Positions 16,537 through 24,660 of a stretch of 64,000 nt of DNA are shown one piece after another. The stretch comes from G963422705 sp963422705 (lineage in GTDB: Bacteria; Poribacteria; WGA-4E; WGA-3G). Where the stretch lies: NCBI GenBank assembly GCA_963422705.1, contig OY730443.1:2542001-2606000 (forward strand), given 5' to 3'. The translations under genes were made by a program, and so were the position numbers. Under the pieces are notes generated by a model. That model saw nothing but the letters and a program-made list of their open reading frames with translations, searched no databases and had not been told where the DNA came from. The stretch's first letter is position 1; each line of letters begins with the position of its first letter.

Positions 16537-16752
16537 ATGCCAAGAGTATTTACGACCCTTTTCATTTTTCTATCTCTGTTCTCTGTTTTTCTTTTTACCG
16601 CTGACGTTGCTTTTTCGGAGGACGGTGACGAAGAGACGATTGAAGCTACGCCGTCAGAACTTCAGAAAATGATTGATGAAGCCGTTGAGAAAGCCGTTGG
16701 TGACATTAAGGATGACATTGATGACATTAACAGGCTTAGAACTCGTCGTTAG
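16537..16752 (+). CDS. small secreted acidic protein
   Basis: 71 residues; AGGAGA lies five bases before the ATG. Signal peptide MPRVFTTLFIFLSLFSVFLF then TADVAFS. The mature part is a short acidic helix (EETIEATPSELQKMIDEAVE, then KAVGDIKDDIDDI). It shares the ETI..T.SEL..(M/L)I motif with the coiled-coil protein upstream, so the two are probably related. Function unknown; likely one transcript with its neighbours (40-base gap upstream, 24 downstream). Confidence 0.6.
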   Translation: MPRVFTTLFIFLSLFSVFLFTADVAFSEDGDEETIEATPSELQKMIDEAVEKAVGDIKDDIDDINRLRTRR

Positions 16753-16776
16753 AGAAGAATAGTGAGGAGGCAGTTC

Positions 16777-17448
16777 ATGATGAAATACACCAAAGTCTTC
16801 GCACCCGTCCTCGTAGTATTATTTTCACTGACACTGCTCAAGGGGGTGGGGTATGCCGAAAAGTCAGTGACGCAGAAAAAGAAGCCCGCTGTGAAAACTG
16901 CACAAGAGACTCAAATGAAGCTCGTCATCAACGGTAAAGAGATTCCCGTGGATTCGTCAGAAGGTTTAGATGTGCATGTCAAGAGAAGTCAGGGGAAAGC
17001 GGTTGTCAACGGCAAGACAATTGCAATAGATACCTCTAAAGGTGTGAATTTACGGATAACCTCAAAGACATCCCTCGACTTGAAAGGTGCCGGTCCGCGG
17101 CAGCCCGTACTGCCGTCATCGACGGCAGATGCGCCACCGCGGACCAAAGAGCAGCAGCAACTCCGGTCATTCTTTGGTCCGGATTGGAAACGTCATGTCG
17201 TCGGCAAATCCGAGAAACGTCAGCTGGCGATTCAAGAGCCAGTTGTCAAGGAGAAGTACAAGCATAAGGAAAAACCGAAAAAAGGCAAGTTCAAACATAA
17301 GGAGAAGTACAAGGAAAAGTACAAGGCACCGTCGAAATCAAGTGCACCACCGCGGACCAAAGAGCAGCAGCAACTCCGGTCATTCTTTGGTCCGGATTGG
17401 CGCGCACACGTTAATCCGTTGAAAACCAGTGGGACACAACCGAGGTGA
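16777..17448 (+). CDS. secreted repeat protein with PPRTKEQQQLRSFFGPDW motifs
   Basis: 223 residues from ATG 16777 (GAGGAGG six bases upstream; a GTG at 16762 is less likely because it overlaps that site). Signal peptide at about 1-29. Residues 35-90 hold two related beta units (KLVINGKEIPVDSSEGLDV and KAVVNGKTIAIDTSKGVNL). Then come two identical 18-residue motifs, PPRTKEQQQLRSFFGPDW, separated by a Lys-rich stretch (KEKYKHKEKPKKGKFKHKEK). No family recognised. The basic linker could bind polyanions such as cell-wall polymer or nucleic acid (inference). Confidence 0.6.
   Translation: MMKYTKVFAPVLVVLFSLTLLKGVGYAEKSVTQKKKPAVKTAQETQMKLVINGKEIPVDSSEGLDVHVKRSQGKAVVNGKTIAIDTSKGVNLRITSKTSLDLKGAGPRQPVLPSSTADAPPRTKEQQQLRSFFGPDWKRHVVGKSEKRQLAIQEPVVKEKYKHKEKPKKGKFKHKEKYKEKYKAPSKSSAPPRTKEQQQLRSFFGPDWRAHVNPLKTSGTQPR
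17134..17400 (+). repeat. two identical 54-bp direct repeats
   Basis: Bases 17134-17187 and 17347-17400 are identical over 54 positions, 213 bases (71 codons) apart, both in frame. Identity at silent sites points to recent duplication or gene conversion. Confidence 0.85.
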
Positions 17449-17659
17449 TACTACTTCCTGTATCAGACTTATGGACTTCTGTATTCAAGCAGCGTCGGTC
17501 TGCTTTTAGCAACGCTGCCGGGGAGTATTGAACGCTCTGCTGCGGGTTTCACAGAACGCGACGCGTAGTGTCTGATGATAGGTATCCTTGCGGTGTTGCT
17601 TTTTATTTTAGAAAACGTTAAATTCTTAGAACGAAACGAAATGTAGCGTCAATACAGAG

Positions 17660-17899
17660 TCATTCCGTTTTCAAGATGTTCTGAGATTTGCGAAGGCGTT
17701 GGGGCTCTAAACAACGTGATACTGCAAGAGAAGAAACCTTCCTACCGGGGAGTCTTGTGATATAGATTCCGTTCTTGACGAGAAACGAAATGGTTCCGGC
17801 ATCAATATTGTATCGGTTGGGAATATCGCGTTTTGCGTTTTTGAGTTGTGCTTCGGTTACCCCGGTGGATACGAAGGATTGCCCTGCTGATTCAAGGAG
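17660..17899 (-). pseudogene. unrecognised coding remnant next to the tnpB element
   Basis: An 80-codon open minus frame lacking an ATG: GVTEAQLKNAKRDIPNRYNI then DAGTISFLVKNGIYITRLPG. The composition looks like real protein, but the start is missing and a stop precedes it directly. The IS605-type element begins immediately upstream, so the 5' part of this gene may have been displaced by insertion. No family recognised. Confidence 0.35.
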
Positions 17900-17941
17900 T
17901 CATTCGTCAAGTACCCCGATAAAGTCGGGGGCTTGTAGGGG

Positions 17942-19206
17942 CTAACCCCAACAAGCCAGTTGCAAGAACTGATTTCTCGTTTCATAGAGGATGGTATCCC
18001 ATACCTCTCCACGAAGGACGCAAGCCGCCCTATGTAAGATATTCAAAGCCGCGTTGTGGTCCCGGTCCAGTTTCAGTCCACAGAATTTACAATGGAACAC
18101 ACGCGCCGACAACTTCAGTTTGATAGCAGATTTCTGACAGCAGTCCGAACAGGTTTGACTCGTGTGATAAGGTGGCACCTGATGGAAATGTTTGCCATCG
18201 CGTTTTGCTACCCAGTCGCACCAGTCAAAGAACATGCCCCACGATGCGTCAGAGATGGACTTGGCGAGGTGTCTGTTTTTTACCATATTGCTGGGGGTGA
18301 GTTTCTCGGCAACCACCGCGTCAAAACCTTTATGCTGAAAAAGAAGATATGCGGTTTTTGCGATAAAGTCAAGCCGTTGACAGGCAACGATATCGTGTTG
18401 CTTTGCCAATGCGTCCTTCGCTTTATACCACCGCGAAACGGCGGTTTCGCCCTACGCTTGCTCCGATACGTCTTTCGAGACAGGGCCCGGTGAAGTTTTA
18501 CGAGTTTGCGTTCAGTCGTTCGGTAAAAACGAGGGTTAGGTATCTTCTCGCCATCAGAAATCGTCAGAAAATCGTGTGTCCCAACGTCCACGCCACAAGC
18601 AGATTTCGGAACACACTTCAGCGTGTCAGGCACTTCACAAACAATAAAGCAATACCACCCGCGCACCGTCTTTTTCAACGTGACCTCTTTCGGGTCTCCG
18701 AGGATTGGACGGTGCTGGCGGATTTTCACTTCACCTAACTTTGGCACTTTCAATCGGTTATACCGAGTGCCTGTTTCACGGATAGGGTTTTGACGAACAC
18801 GTTTAAATGTGCCTGTCGCTTTATCCTTAACTTTGTGTTTGCGCAGACGCCAAGACAGAGAACGGATAGAGGACTTGTAGCGTGGGTAACCTTTTTTCTC
18901 CGCACCTTCTCTGCAACGCCGTTGAAAATGTTCATGGGCAGCGTTGACGCGTTTGATCGTCTGCACCTGCATATCCTGCGGGTGATGCGAATAGTGAGAG
19001 TTCGACGCGCGAAGGTTCTTCAGATGGTGGATCTGGTCATACATTGACACAGATTTGCTACCATACTCCCACATCTGATTACGCATCTGGAGCATGTAGT
19101 TCTGCAACAGCTTTTGATGTTGAAGTTCTGCCAAAAGCCACTGTGCTTCTGTTTGCGTAGGCTTCGCACGGAACTTGAATGTCATTTTCATTCGACTATC
19201 ACACAT
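17942..19206 (-). pseudogene. tnpB: tnpB, RNA-guided nuclease of IS605 type, split by a frameshift
   Basis: Two overlapping frames together give about 420 residues, the normal TnpB length. The first (start near 19206 or 19191) carries FKFRAKPTQTEAQ, SLSWRLRKHKVKDK and the RuvC-I motif CGVDVGTHDFLTISDG. The second carries RuvC-II VVAEKLTPSNM, the zinc ribbon TCSDCC ... FHCKFCG and RuvC-III DRDHNAALNI. They join if one A is added near 18444-18449 (GCGAAACC to GCGAAAACC). All catalytic Asp/Glu/Asp residues are present apart from the frame break. Family knowledge: TnpB cuts DNA guided by an omega-RNA made from the element's right end. Confidence 0.8.
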
Positions 19207-19234
19207 CACACCTTTAACCCCTTTGTAGTGGGTA

Positions 19235-19275
19235 GGCAGACACATTACCAAGCGGTAATGCTACAAATGTCTGCC
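19235..19275. repeat. left-end imperfect palindrome of the tnpB element
   Basis: GGCAGACA ... TGTCTGCC (8 pairs) encloses CATTACC-AAGC-GGTAATG (7 pairs), with a seven-base bulge CTACAAA on one side. Bulged subterminal hairpins of this type are what IS605-family transposases recognise. It overlaps the most upstream possible tnpB start, which is why a later start is preferred. Confidence 0.65.
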
Positions 19276-19409
19276 AGTGTGATATATCTATTAAACCATA
19301 TTTTGATTAGAATGTCAAGTGTTTTTTCAAAAAAACGCTTTGGCCTAACACACGAGGGCGGATTTTCCTCCCCCGAATGAATTCGGGGGTTTCCAATCCG
19401 TAAACTTTG

Positions 19410-20201
19410 ATGATTGAACTCACACGCGAAGAGATTGAATTCTTCAAAAATGAAGGCTATTTAGTGAAACGGGATGTTTTGGAGCCGGAATTAATGGAGC
19501 GCGCCCGAGCGCGGCTCTGGGACGGTGCCCCGGAAGGGAGATGTCGGGAGGATCCGGAAACATGGGTAGGCCCTTTCGCTCCGGAAGAAGAGACTGCCGA
19601 ATCTGAAAATCATAGGCGGGGTTTCCGGTGGAACTTCCGTGAACCTGGTGGTGAACCGTGGATGGTGCGGCTCCTTGCCGAAAATCCGAACGTTTGGCGG
19701 ATGGCAGAACAGTTTTTAGGCGCGGGGAATCTTGTGAAGCCGGAACGGGTGCGCGGTATCTACTGCACTTTGCCGTATGGGGAAGTGCCCAAAAAATCAA
19801 TCGGGTGTCATGTGGATGCACATCCGTTTCATCTCGGTGTTGTCGGTTATATTGATGATGTGCCGCCGGAAGGTGGCGGATTTACGGTGTGGCCGGGAAG
19901 TCACCGGACATTTTATTACGATTATCACTCGCAATATAAGAATGAACCGAAGCCAGCGTATGATAAAAATCGCGAACGGATTAGCAGAGAACCGGGCGTC
20001 GAATGCCACGGCAACGCCGGTGATATTGTTTTTTGGCATCACCGTATCGGACATGCGGCGGGACATAACTATTCGCGCCAGATTCGACAGGCGGTATTAT
20101 ACGATTTCAGGAAAACGGAATTGGCGAAGACGCAGGAGGAGCCTCCTAACGAAGATATGTGGCGCGATTGGCCGGGGATTAAGGCGTTGGCAAGCGATTA
20201 A
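19410..20201 (+). CDS. phytanoyl-CoA dioxygenase family (Fe(II)/2-oxoglutarate) protein
   Basis: 263 residues from ATG 19410. It has the metal motif HxD in GCHVDAHPF (His134, Asp136), a distal His in WHHRIGHAAG (about 215) and an Arg for 2-oxoglutarate (SRQIRQ). Family knowledge: PhyH enzymes hydroxylate small molecules or lipids using Fe(II), oxygen and 2-oxoglutarate; the family is strongly expanded in Poribacteria. Substrate unknown. No ribosome-binding site is obvious and the tnpB element ends 20 bases upstream, so the native promoter may have been lost or replaced. Confidence 0.82.
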   Translation: MIELTREEIEFFKNEGYLVKRDVLEPELMERARARLWDGAPEGRCREDPETWVGPFAPEEETAESENHRRGFRWNFREPGGEPWMVRLLAENPNVWRMAEQFLGAGNLVKPERVRGIYCTLPYGEVPKKSIGCHVDAHPFHLGVVGYIDDVPPEGGGFTVWPGSHRTFYYDYHSQYKNEPKPAYDKNRERISREPGVECHGNAGDIVFWHHRIGHAAGHNYSRQIRQAVLYDFRKTELAKTQEEPPNEDMWRDWPGIKALASD

Positions 20202-20212
20202 CTCACTGTTAC

Positions 20213-20293
20213 CTAAGTCCGAGCTCCTTCGCTGATGACTTCCCGGAGCGGCAAATCTTTCATTCCACCGGCGTGATAAGAGATACCTATCAT
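20213..20293 (-). pseudogene. N-terminal scrap of a sugar-phosphate isomerase/epimerase-like gene
   Basis: 26 codons from an ATG at 20293: MIGISYHAGGMKDLPLREVI. This matches the opening of xylose-isomerase-like TIM-barrel proteins (M-x-G-I-S-Y-x-x-G-G-M-K-D). The frame then stops and nothing of the barrel follows. Confidence 0.4.
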
Positions 20294-20344
20294 GCGTCAG
20301 GGCCCCCTTCATATCAGTGAAAAATCTTATCCCAAAGGGTATTC

Positions 20345-22573
20345 TTAAAATTCAGAGGTAATTCCTAAGTAAGGGATGAGTGGAAACTGATTGATATTGT
20401 CTTTTTCAGTGTAATCGTCATTGTAGTTGAAATCCAGCAGATTCTTTCGGTTATAGGTGTTGAGAAGTTCCAAAAAAACACCAAGTTTCCAATCGTCAAA
20501 TTGAAACGTTTTGCTAACCCGAAGATCCAATCGGTGATAATCAGGGAACCGGGCAGAATTGGTTTCCAAATAATTCGGGATGTAAATTGTTTCACCATTT
20601 CTCGGGTCAAATTCAGGCGCTGAAGGGTTTTGTTCATTAACTGGCGTATATGGATTTCCGCTGCGATATTGCCATTTGGCACCAATTTCCCAGGTGGATG
20701 TGAGATTATAACTTGCTGCCAGTGTCGCCACGTGTGTCTGATCGAATGAATAGTAACGGTATGTTTCAGCCGGCCTGTCGCGGCGTTTAGAAAGTGCGTA
20801 GGCGTAAGAGAACCATCCCAAAAACCGTCCTTGGTTCTGGTGCCGGAGGAAGAGCTCAGCGCCTTGCGCGTATCCCGTACCTTGGTTAAGATAGGCATAC
20901 TGCTCATCAAAGGTTACCAAGCGGTTAAGATTTTTGTAATAGCCGGCTAACTTGATTTCCGTTTGTGGTGAAAGTTGGCGTTTCAATTCAACGATGTAGT
21001 GGTTGGCACTGCTTGCCCGGAGGTTAGGATTTCCGAGGGTAGATGAGAGTTGTACTGGTTCCGGGTTCTGGTTGTATAGCCCATAAGAAAATTGGAGCTC
21101 TGCGCCGCTCGGGAGTTCAAGCAAAACGCTGCCGCGGGGTTGAATAGAAAGCACATCTGTCCGGTTGAAATAATCAAACCGGATGCCAAATACAGCTGAT
21201 AAAAAAGGTAGGAGTTCGTATCTGTCTTGCAGGTAGCCTTCAATTCGTTGCCCGCGTACAAACTCATTGAAGTCTCTTTTTTCTTCAAACCGGAAATCAT
21301 AATCTTGCTCACCTTCATCCGGGACGCGTGTGCTTCTTCCGGCGGCCGTGCCCGATTCACTTGCGAGTATGAGTCCGGACTCAAGCTGATGTTTTGGGCT
21401 GAGTGTGTAGCTAAGATCTTCGCGGAGGATATAGCTAGGTGCGTCAATTTCGAGTGAGAATAACGTTCCAATACTTGTGTCAAAAAGGAAGTCGGAACGA
21501 GTCAAGGATAAAAAGGAGGTTAACCGTTCTGTGATAAAAGATCTGAGGTGGATGCCGATACCGGAAAAACCGCTTCGATAGCTCAGGTCTCCTTGGAATT
21601 CCTCATCAATATCTTCTCCATCAAGTTTAAGCGCGAACCTGTCGCGTGAGGAGAAGGCATTGAAATAGAATTGATGCTTGCTACTCAAATCATAGGCTGC
21701 TTTGAGTTGATAATCCCAAAATCTGGGCAATGCGGTAATTTCGCCGGTGTCAAAGGGGATGGAACTGACAAAAAAGTCAACGTAGCTTCGTCTACCGGCG
21801 GCGTACCAGAATCCATTATTTCCGAGTTCGCCTTGCAGCATGCCTTCAGAATAAAGAAGATTGATGTTGAATTTCCCGTGCAATTTGCTGGTACTTCTGT
21901 TGTCTGAATAAATGTCAATCACGGCTTGCGAATCTACACCAAATTCTGCGCCATACCCACCCGCATAGACGTCAATTCGCTCAATGATTTCAGAACTAAG
22001 AGAAGAAACGAGGCCTCCAAAGTGATATGGATAGCCGATTGGCACCCGGTCGAAATAGTAAAGATTATCATTATCAGAACCGCCGCGGATATAGAGGGCA
22101 CCACTAAAATCATTGGCGACACCGATACCGGGCATAGCCGGTAAGGCGCGAAGCGCGTCGCCAGCTGTTCCAGGTAACCGCGTGATGTCCTCAATTTTAA
22201 GGCTTTTTCGACTCACCGTTTTCGGAACCCGTCTTTCTTTCACCTCGACTCCCTCAAGTTGCATCATTTCTGTGAGATAAATCTTCGGTTCCGCGGTTTG
22301 CCCCGCTTGGACGACAACAGAAATTTCCTCTGTCGATGCGGAAGTCGGTGAAGTTACAGATAGAGTATAACTCCCTACTGCAATATTGCGAAATACAAAG
22401 ACACCTATCTGGTCGGTTTTCTGATATTCGTCGGTTTCGATGAGGTGAACGTCCACACCTACCAAAGGTTCTTCCGAAGGACTACTGTAAACGGCGCCTT
22501 TAATTGTCCCAGTTTGAGAAAAAGCAGATAGTGGAAGTAAGAGAACAATGAGTAGGCAAAAATAATTTTTCAT
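20345..22573 (-). CDS. TonB-dependent outer-membrane receptor with carboxypeptidase-regulatory-like domain
   Basis: 742 residues from ATG 22573 (AGGAG about 10 bases upstream); a longer frame to 22642 lacks a signal sequence at its start. Signal peptide FCLLIVLLLPLSAFS, then a CarboxypepD_reg-like domain (GTIKGAVYSSPSEEPLVGVD). The plug follows at about 105-225 (DALRALPAMPGIGVANDFSG, YIRGGSDNDNLYYFDRVPIG), then a beta-barrel ending in Phe (GITSEF). Family knowledge: imports a ligand across the outer membrane using TonB; the ligand is not predictable. A TonB protein is encoded at 62.7 kb. A promoter lies upstream. Confidence 0.88.
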   Translation of the reverse strand: MKNYFCLLIVLLLPLSAFSQTGTIKGAVYSSPSEEPLVGVDVHLIETDEYQKTDQIGVFVFRNIAVGSYTLSVTSPTSASTEEISVVVQAGQTAEPKIYLTEMMQLEGVEVKERRVPKTVSRKSLKIEDITRLPGTAGDALRALPAMPGIGVANDFSGALYIRGGSDNDNLYYFDRVPIGYPYHFGGLVSSLSSEIIERIDVYAGGYGAEFGVDSQAVIDIYSDNRSTSKLHGKFNINLLYSEGMLQGELGNNGFWYAAGRRSYVDFFVSSIPFDTGEITALPRFWDYQLKAAYDLSSKHQFYFNAFSSRDRFALKLDGEDIDEEFQGDLSYRSGFSGIGIHLRSFITERLTSFLSLTRSDFLFDTSIGTLFSLEIDAPSYILREDLSYTLSPKHQLESGLILASESGTAAGRSTRVPDEGEQDYDFRFEEKRDFNEFVRGQRIEGYLQDRYELLPFLSAVFGIRFDYFNRTDVLSIQPRGSVLLELPSGAELQFSYGLYNQNPEPVQLSSTLGNPNLRASSANHYIVELKRQLSPQTEIKLAGYYKNLNRLVTFDEQYAYLNQGTGYAQGAELFLRHQNQGRFLGWFSYAYALSKRRDRPAETYRYYSFDQTHVATLAASYNLTSTWEIGAKWQYRSGNPYTPVNEQNPSAPEFDPRNGETIYIPNYLETNSARFPDYHRLDLRVSKTFQFDDWKLGVFLELLNTYNRKNLLDFNYNDDYTEKDNINQFPLIPYLGITSEF

Positions 22574-22656
22574 AACGATTTGGGCTCCTAAGGAAAAAAG
22601 AGGTGCTTCCTTCTGTGTGAAGGAGTAAACCAAGCAATTCATTAAAGTTGATAGCT

Positions 22657-22686
22657 ATTTTAACACAGTCTAAGCAGAAGGTGCAA
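22657..22686 (-). promoter_or_regulatory. putative promoter of the TonB-dependent receptor
   Basis: Minus strand: TTGCAC (22686-22681), 18-base spacer, TAAAAT (22662-22657). Predicted start near 22650, leaving a leader of about 77 bases. Confidence 0.5.
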
Positions 22687-22708
22687 TTGTTTTTGAGGTG
22701 ACAGATTC

Positions 22709-22730
22709 CGCTAGATGGAAGTATCTAGCG
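22709..22730. repeat. perfect hairpin at the end of the DUF4159 gene
   Basis: CGCTAGAT-GGAAGT-ATCTAGCG, eight pairs, overlapping the stop codon of the gene to its right. No T-run follows on either side, so it may be an RNA-stabilising hairpin or a weak terminator. Confidence 0.45.
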
Positions 22731-24074
22731 CGTGTGCTGATAGCGCGTTCTATCCGTATTACCACCGTATTTCATAGCATAAACGAGTAGGTTACACATG
22801 AACCGGTAGACATCATTTGAACGGCGGAGTCGCAACATCGTGCGGCTCTCAATTTCGGCTGTCTCCATCGCACATAGATAATCCTTTCGGTTGTAGAGGA
22901 CTGCTACCCGGTTTTCAATGATAATTGCTTTCTGATAGCGGAACTGCGTCGGTTCTGCGTTGTTCTCATTGCCCCAAAAGACATCGCCTCCATCAGGCGG
23001 TTTGGATAAGTGGTAGTAACTGCGATAGAGTTCATGTTGATGCGGCAGAATTTCAAGGGGGTATTCCGGGAAAATCTGGTTCAGTTCATCAGCCACAATA
23101 TTGGCAAAGAGCCCGTTAAAGCCGCAGTCGTCAAAAAAGAGGGTCCCCCCTTTTTCGACGATGTATTTTCGAAGCGCGCTCCGTTCCGCCGGTGTAAAGC
23201 CGCCGTTGAGGGGGCCATCCTTTGCAAGCCCACGCCCGACGGTGATGTCTCTATCGTGGCCTGTCATGATGATGAGGGGTGCGTCCAAGATATCCCGGTC
23301 TGTCAGTCTTAAAGCGCCCCCTTCAAAACTGATATCCGCCCGAATAGTGGTGTGTTTCTCAATCCATTTGATAAGCGCGGGGATTGCAGTCGGGTCCTGC
23401 CACCAATCGGAGAGAGAATGTTTGAGCCGAATGAGGCGAATATATCCACGAATCTCTTTACCTCTCCCTTCAAGAATACCGCCTAATTGCCCTTTTGGAA
23501 CCTTCACTGAGAATGAAGTATCAAAGCGAGTGGCTAAGTCGGTTGAGGGTAGCGTACTCTCAAGAAATGCTTGAAGGCGGTTTGAAGGTTCTGTAGATGC
23601 ACCACCCCTCTGGAGAGACGCTGTGGACTTGATACGGGGTGCGGTAGAGTAACGTTTAACAGGTGGGGTGGGGGTAGAACTTACCGCGGGTTGTGCCGTT
23701 CCGGTTTTCACCGACGGAACGGGTACGTCGGCAGGATTTAGCACGTCGGAATTCAATTCCAATGCGGGTGGGCGAGGTGTTACATCCGTCTGGTAGATAG
23801 GAATTTTATTCAGGGCGTTCGGTGCGAATTGAGGCAAGACTGGTTGTTCAATCGGAAGCGTTGGCGGAACATGGGGCCGGCGGGGTGGGCGGACATCTAA
23901 ATTAGCGGTGCTCCGATTCACTTTGAAAAGCTCAACATGATAAGCATCCTCGTACACTCCGCGTTGATGAGATAGCATGAGTGCAACAATAATGGCAAAC
24001 AGGAGATGGAGTCCAATTGACGCGAGGACGGCTCGATTTTTGGATATGCGCCTTCGGCTGCTCATGTTTCGCAT
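22725..24074 (-). CDS. DUF4159 domain protein with TonB-like N-terminal anchor
   Basis: 449 residues. A cytoplasmic basic start (SSRRRISKNR) and one membrane segment (AVLASIGLHLLFAIIVALML) are followed by a Pro-rich periplasmic linker (residues about 60-150), as in TonB-family proteins. The C-terminal 220 residues match DUF4159: YIRLIRLKHSLSDWWQDP, PLIIMTGHDRDITVG, GGTLFFDDCGFNG, ILPHQHELYRSYYHL. Family knowledge: DUF4159 occurs with BatA/VWA and MoxR genes and has an unassigned, glutamine-amidotransferase-like fold. Role unknown. It follows the DUF1854 gene on the same strand after 15 bases. Confidence 0.8.
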   Translation of the reverse strand: MRNMSSRRRISKNRAVLASIGLHLLFAIIVALMLSHQRGVYEDAYHVELFKVNRSTANLDVRPPRRPHVPPTLPIEQPVLPQFAPNALNKIPIYQTDVTPRPPALELNSDVLNPADVPVPSVKTGTAQPAVSSTPTPPVKRYSTAPRIKSTASLQRGGASTEPSNRLQAFLESTLPSTDLATRFDTSFSVKVPKGQLGGILEGRGKEIRGYIRLIRLKHSLSDWWQDPTAIPALIKWIEKHTTIRADISFEGGALRLTDRDILDAPLIIMTGHDRDITVGRGLAKDGPLNGGFTPAERSALRKYIVEKGGTLFFDDCGFNGLFANIVADELNQIFPEYPLEILPHQHELYRSYYHLSKPPDGGDVFWGNENNAEPTQFRYQKAIIIENRVAVLYNRKDYLCAMETAEIESRTMLRLRRSNDVYRFMCNLLVYAMKYGGNTDRTRYQHTR

Positions 24075-24089
24075 GACGGTTTATCTGCT

Positions 24090-24659
24090 CTAAAGATGCC
24101 GCTGAATCTTTTGATAACTTTGCATGTCCAACTTCCGGTAATCTGGAATGTCGTATCGGTTGCCTCGGACATCAGTCACGAAGAGTCTAGCAGGCGGTAC
24201 CTGTTTGACATTTTGATTTAAGCCGCGCACGGAAAATGTCACACGGCCACGCTCCGTTTTAACTTCCCATACATGGATGCCGAATTGCTCTTTTACCCGG
24301 TAAATTTTCTGAATTACAGGCGTGAAGTAGCGTTTATCCAACTCTTCCTGAAGGATGGTAAAACTCTGCGAATCAAGTTGTGTCGGATTAACGATAATTC
24401 CGATTTCGGTATCCTCATCAGCGGCGAGCGAGATGTAACATTCCGGGCCGCTCAGCGGGGTGAGTCGACGGACTATGATGCGTGGGTAACACACTTGTTC
24501 CTGGATTTCAAGGCGCGGCGCCCCAACCGGAGAACGGGTTAAACGAAGCTCCGCGGGAACCAGGTAGCGCGGTGTAAAATCTTCCATTCCTTGATTGATA
24601 CCATCGGATTTCCCCTTTTTCACCGCTACAATTTCTTTTCCGTTTCTTGTCTGTTGCAT
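24090..24659 (-). CDS. DUF1854 family protein
   Basis: 189 residues from ATG 24659, one base after the stop of the ABC exporter, with GGAAAGG upstream. Core motifs: LSGPECYISLAADEDTEIGI, LDKRYFTPVIQKIYRVKEQF, GIHVWEVKTERGRVTF, VTDVRGNRYDIPDYRKLD. Family knowledge: DUF1854 proteins are regularly encoded beside an ABC exporter of exactly this type, reported in databases as associated with cyanophycin metabolism in some bacteria. No cyanophycin gene is in this window, so that link is not shown here. Soluble, probably cytoplasmic partner of the exporter. Confidence 0.75.
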   Translation of the reverse strand: MQQTRNGKEIVAVKKGKSDGINQGMEDFTPRYLVPAELRLTRSPVGAPRLEIQEQVCYPRIIVRRLTPLSGPECYISLAADEDTEIGIIVNPTQLDSQSFTILQEELDKRYFTPVIQKIYRVKEQFGIHVWEVKTERGRVTFSVRGLNQNVKQVPPARLFVTDVRGNRYDIPDYRKLDMQSYQKIQRHL

Positions 24660-24660
24660 A

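Larger units (their letters stand above)
17910..19390 (-). mobile_element. IS200/IS605-group (IS1341-type) tnpB-only element
   Basis: A single tnpB-type gene is flanked by structures typical of this group. Right end (minus-strand 3' side): hairpin CCCCGA-TAAAG-TCGGGG at 17914-17930. Left end: hairpin CCCCCGAA-TGAA-TTCGGGGG at 19370-19389. A subterminal palindrome lies at 19235-19275. No tnpA transposase is present, so it would need one in trans. Exact ends are inferred from the hairpins. It sits 20 bases before the dioxygenase gene at 19410. Confidence 0.7.

Noticed and set aside
17489..17518. Hairpin with arms GCAGCGT and ACGCTGC after the repeat protein
   Set aside because: No T-run follows and no known RNA family fits; it is kept only as a structural curiosity.
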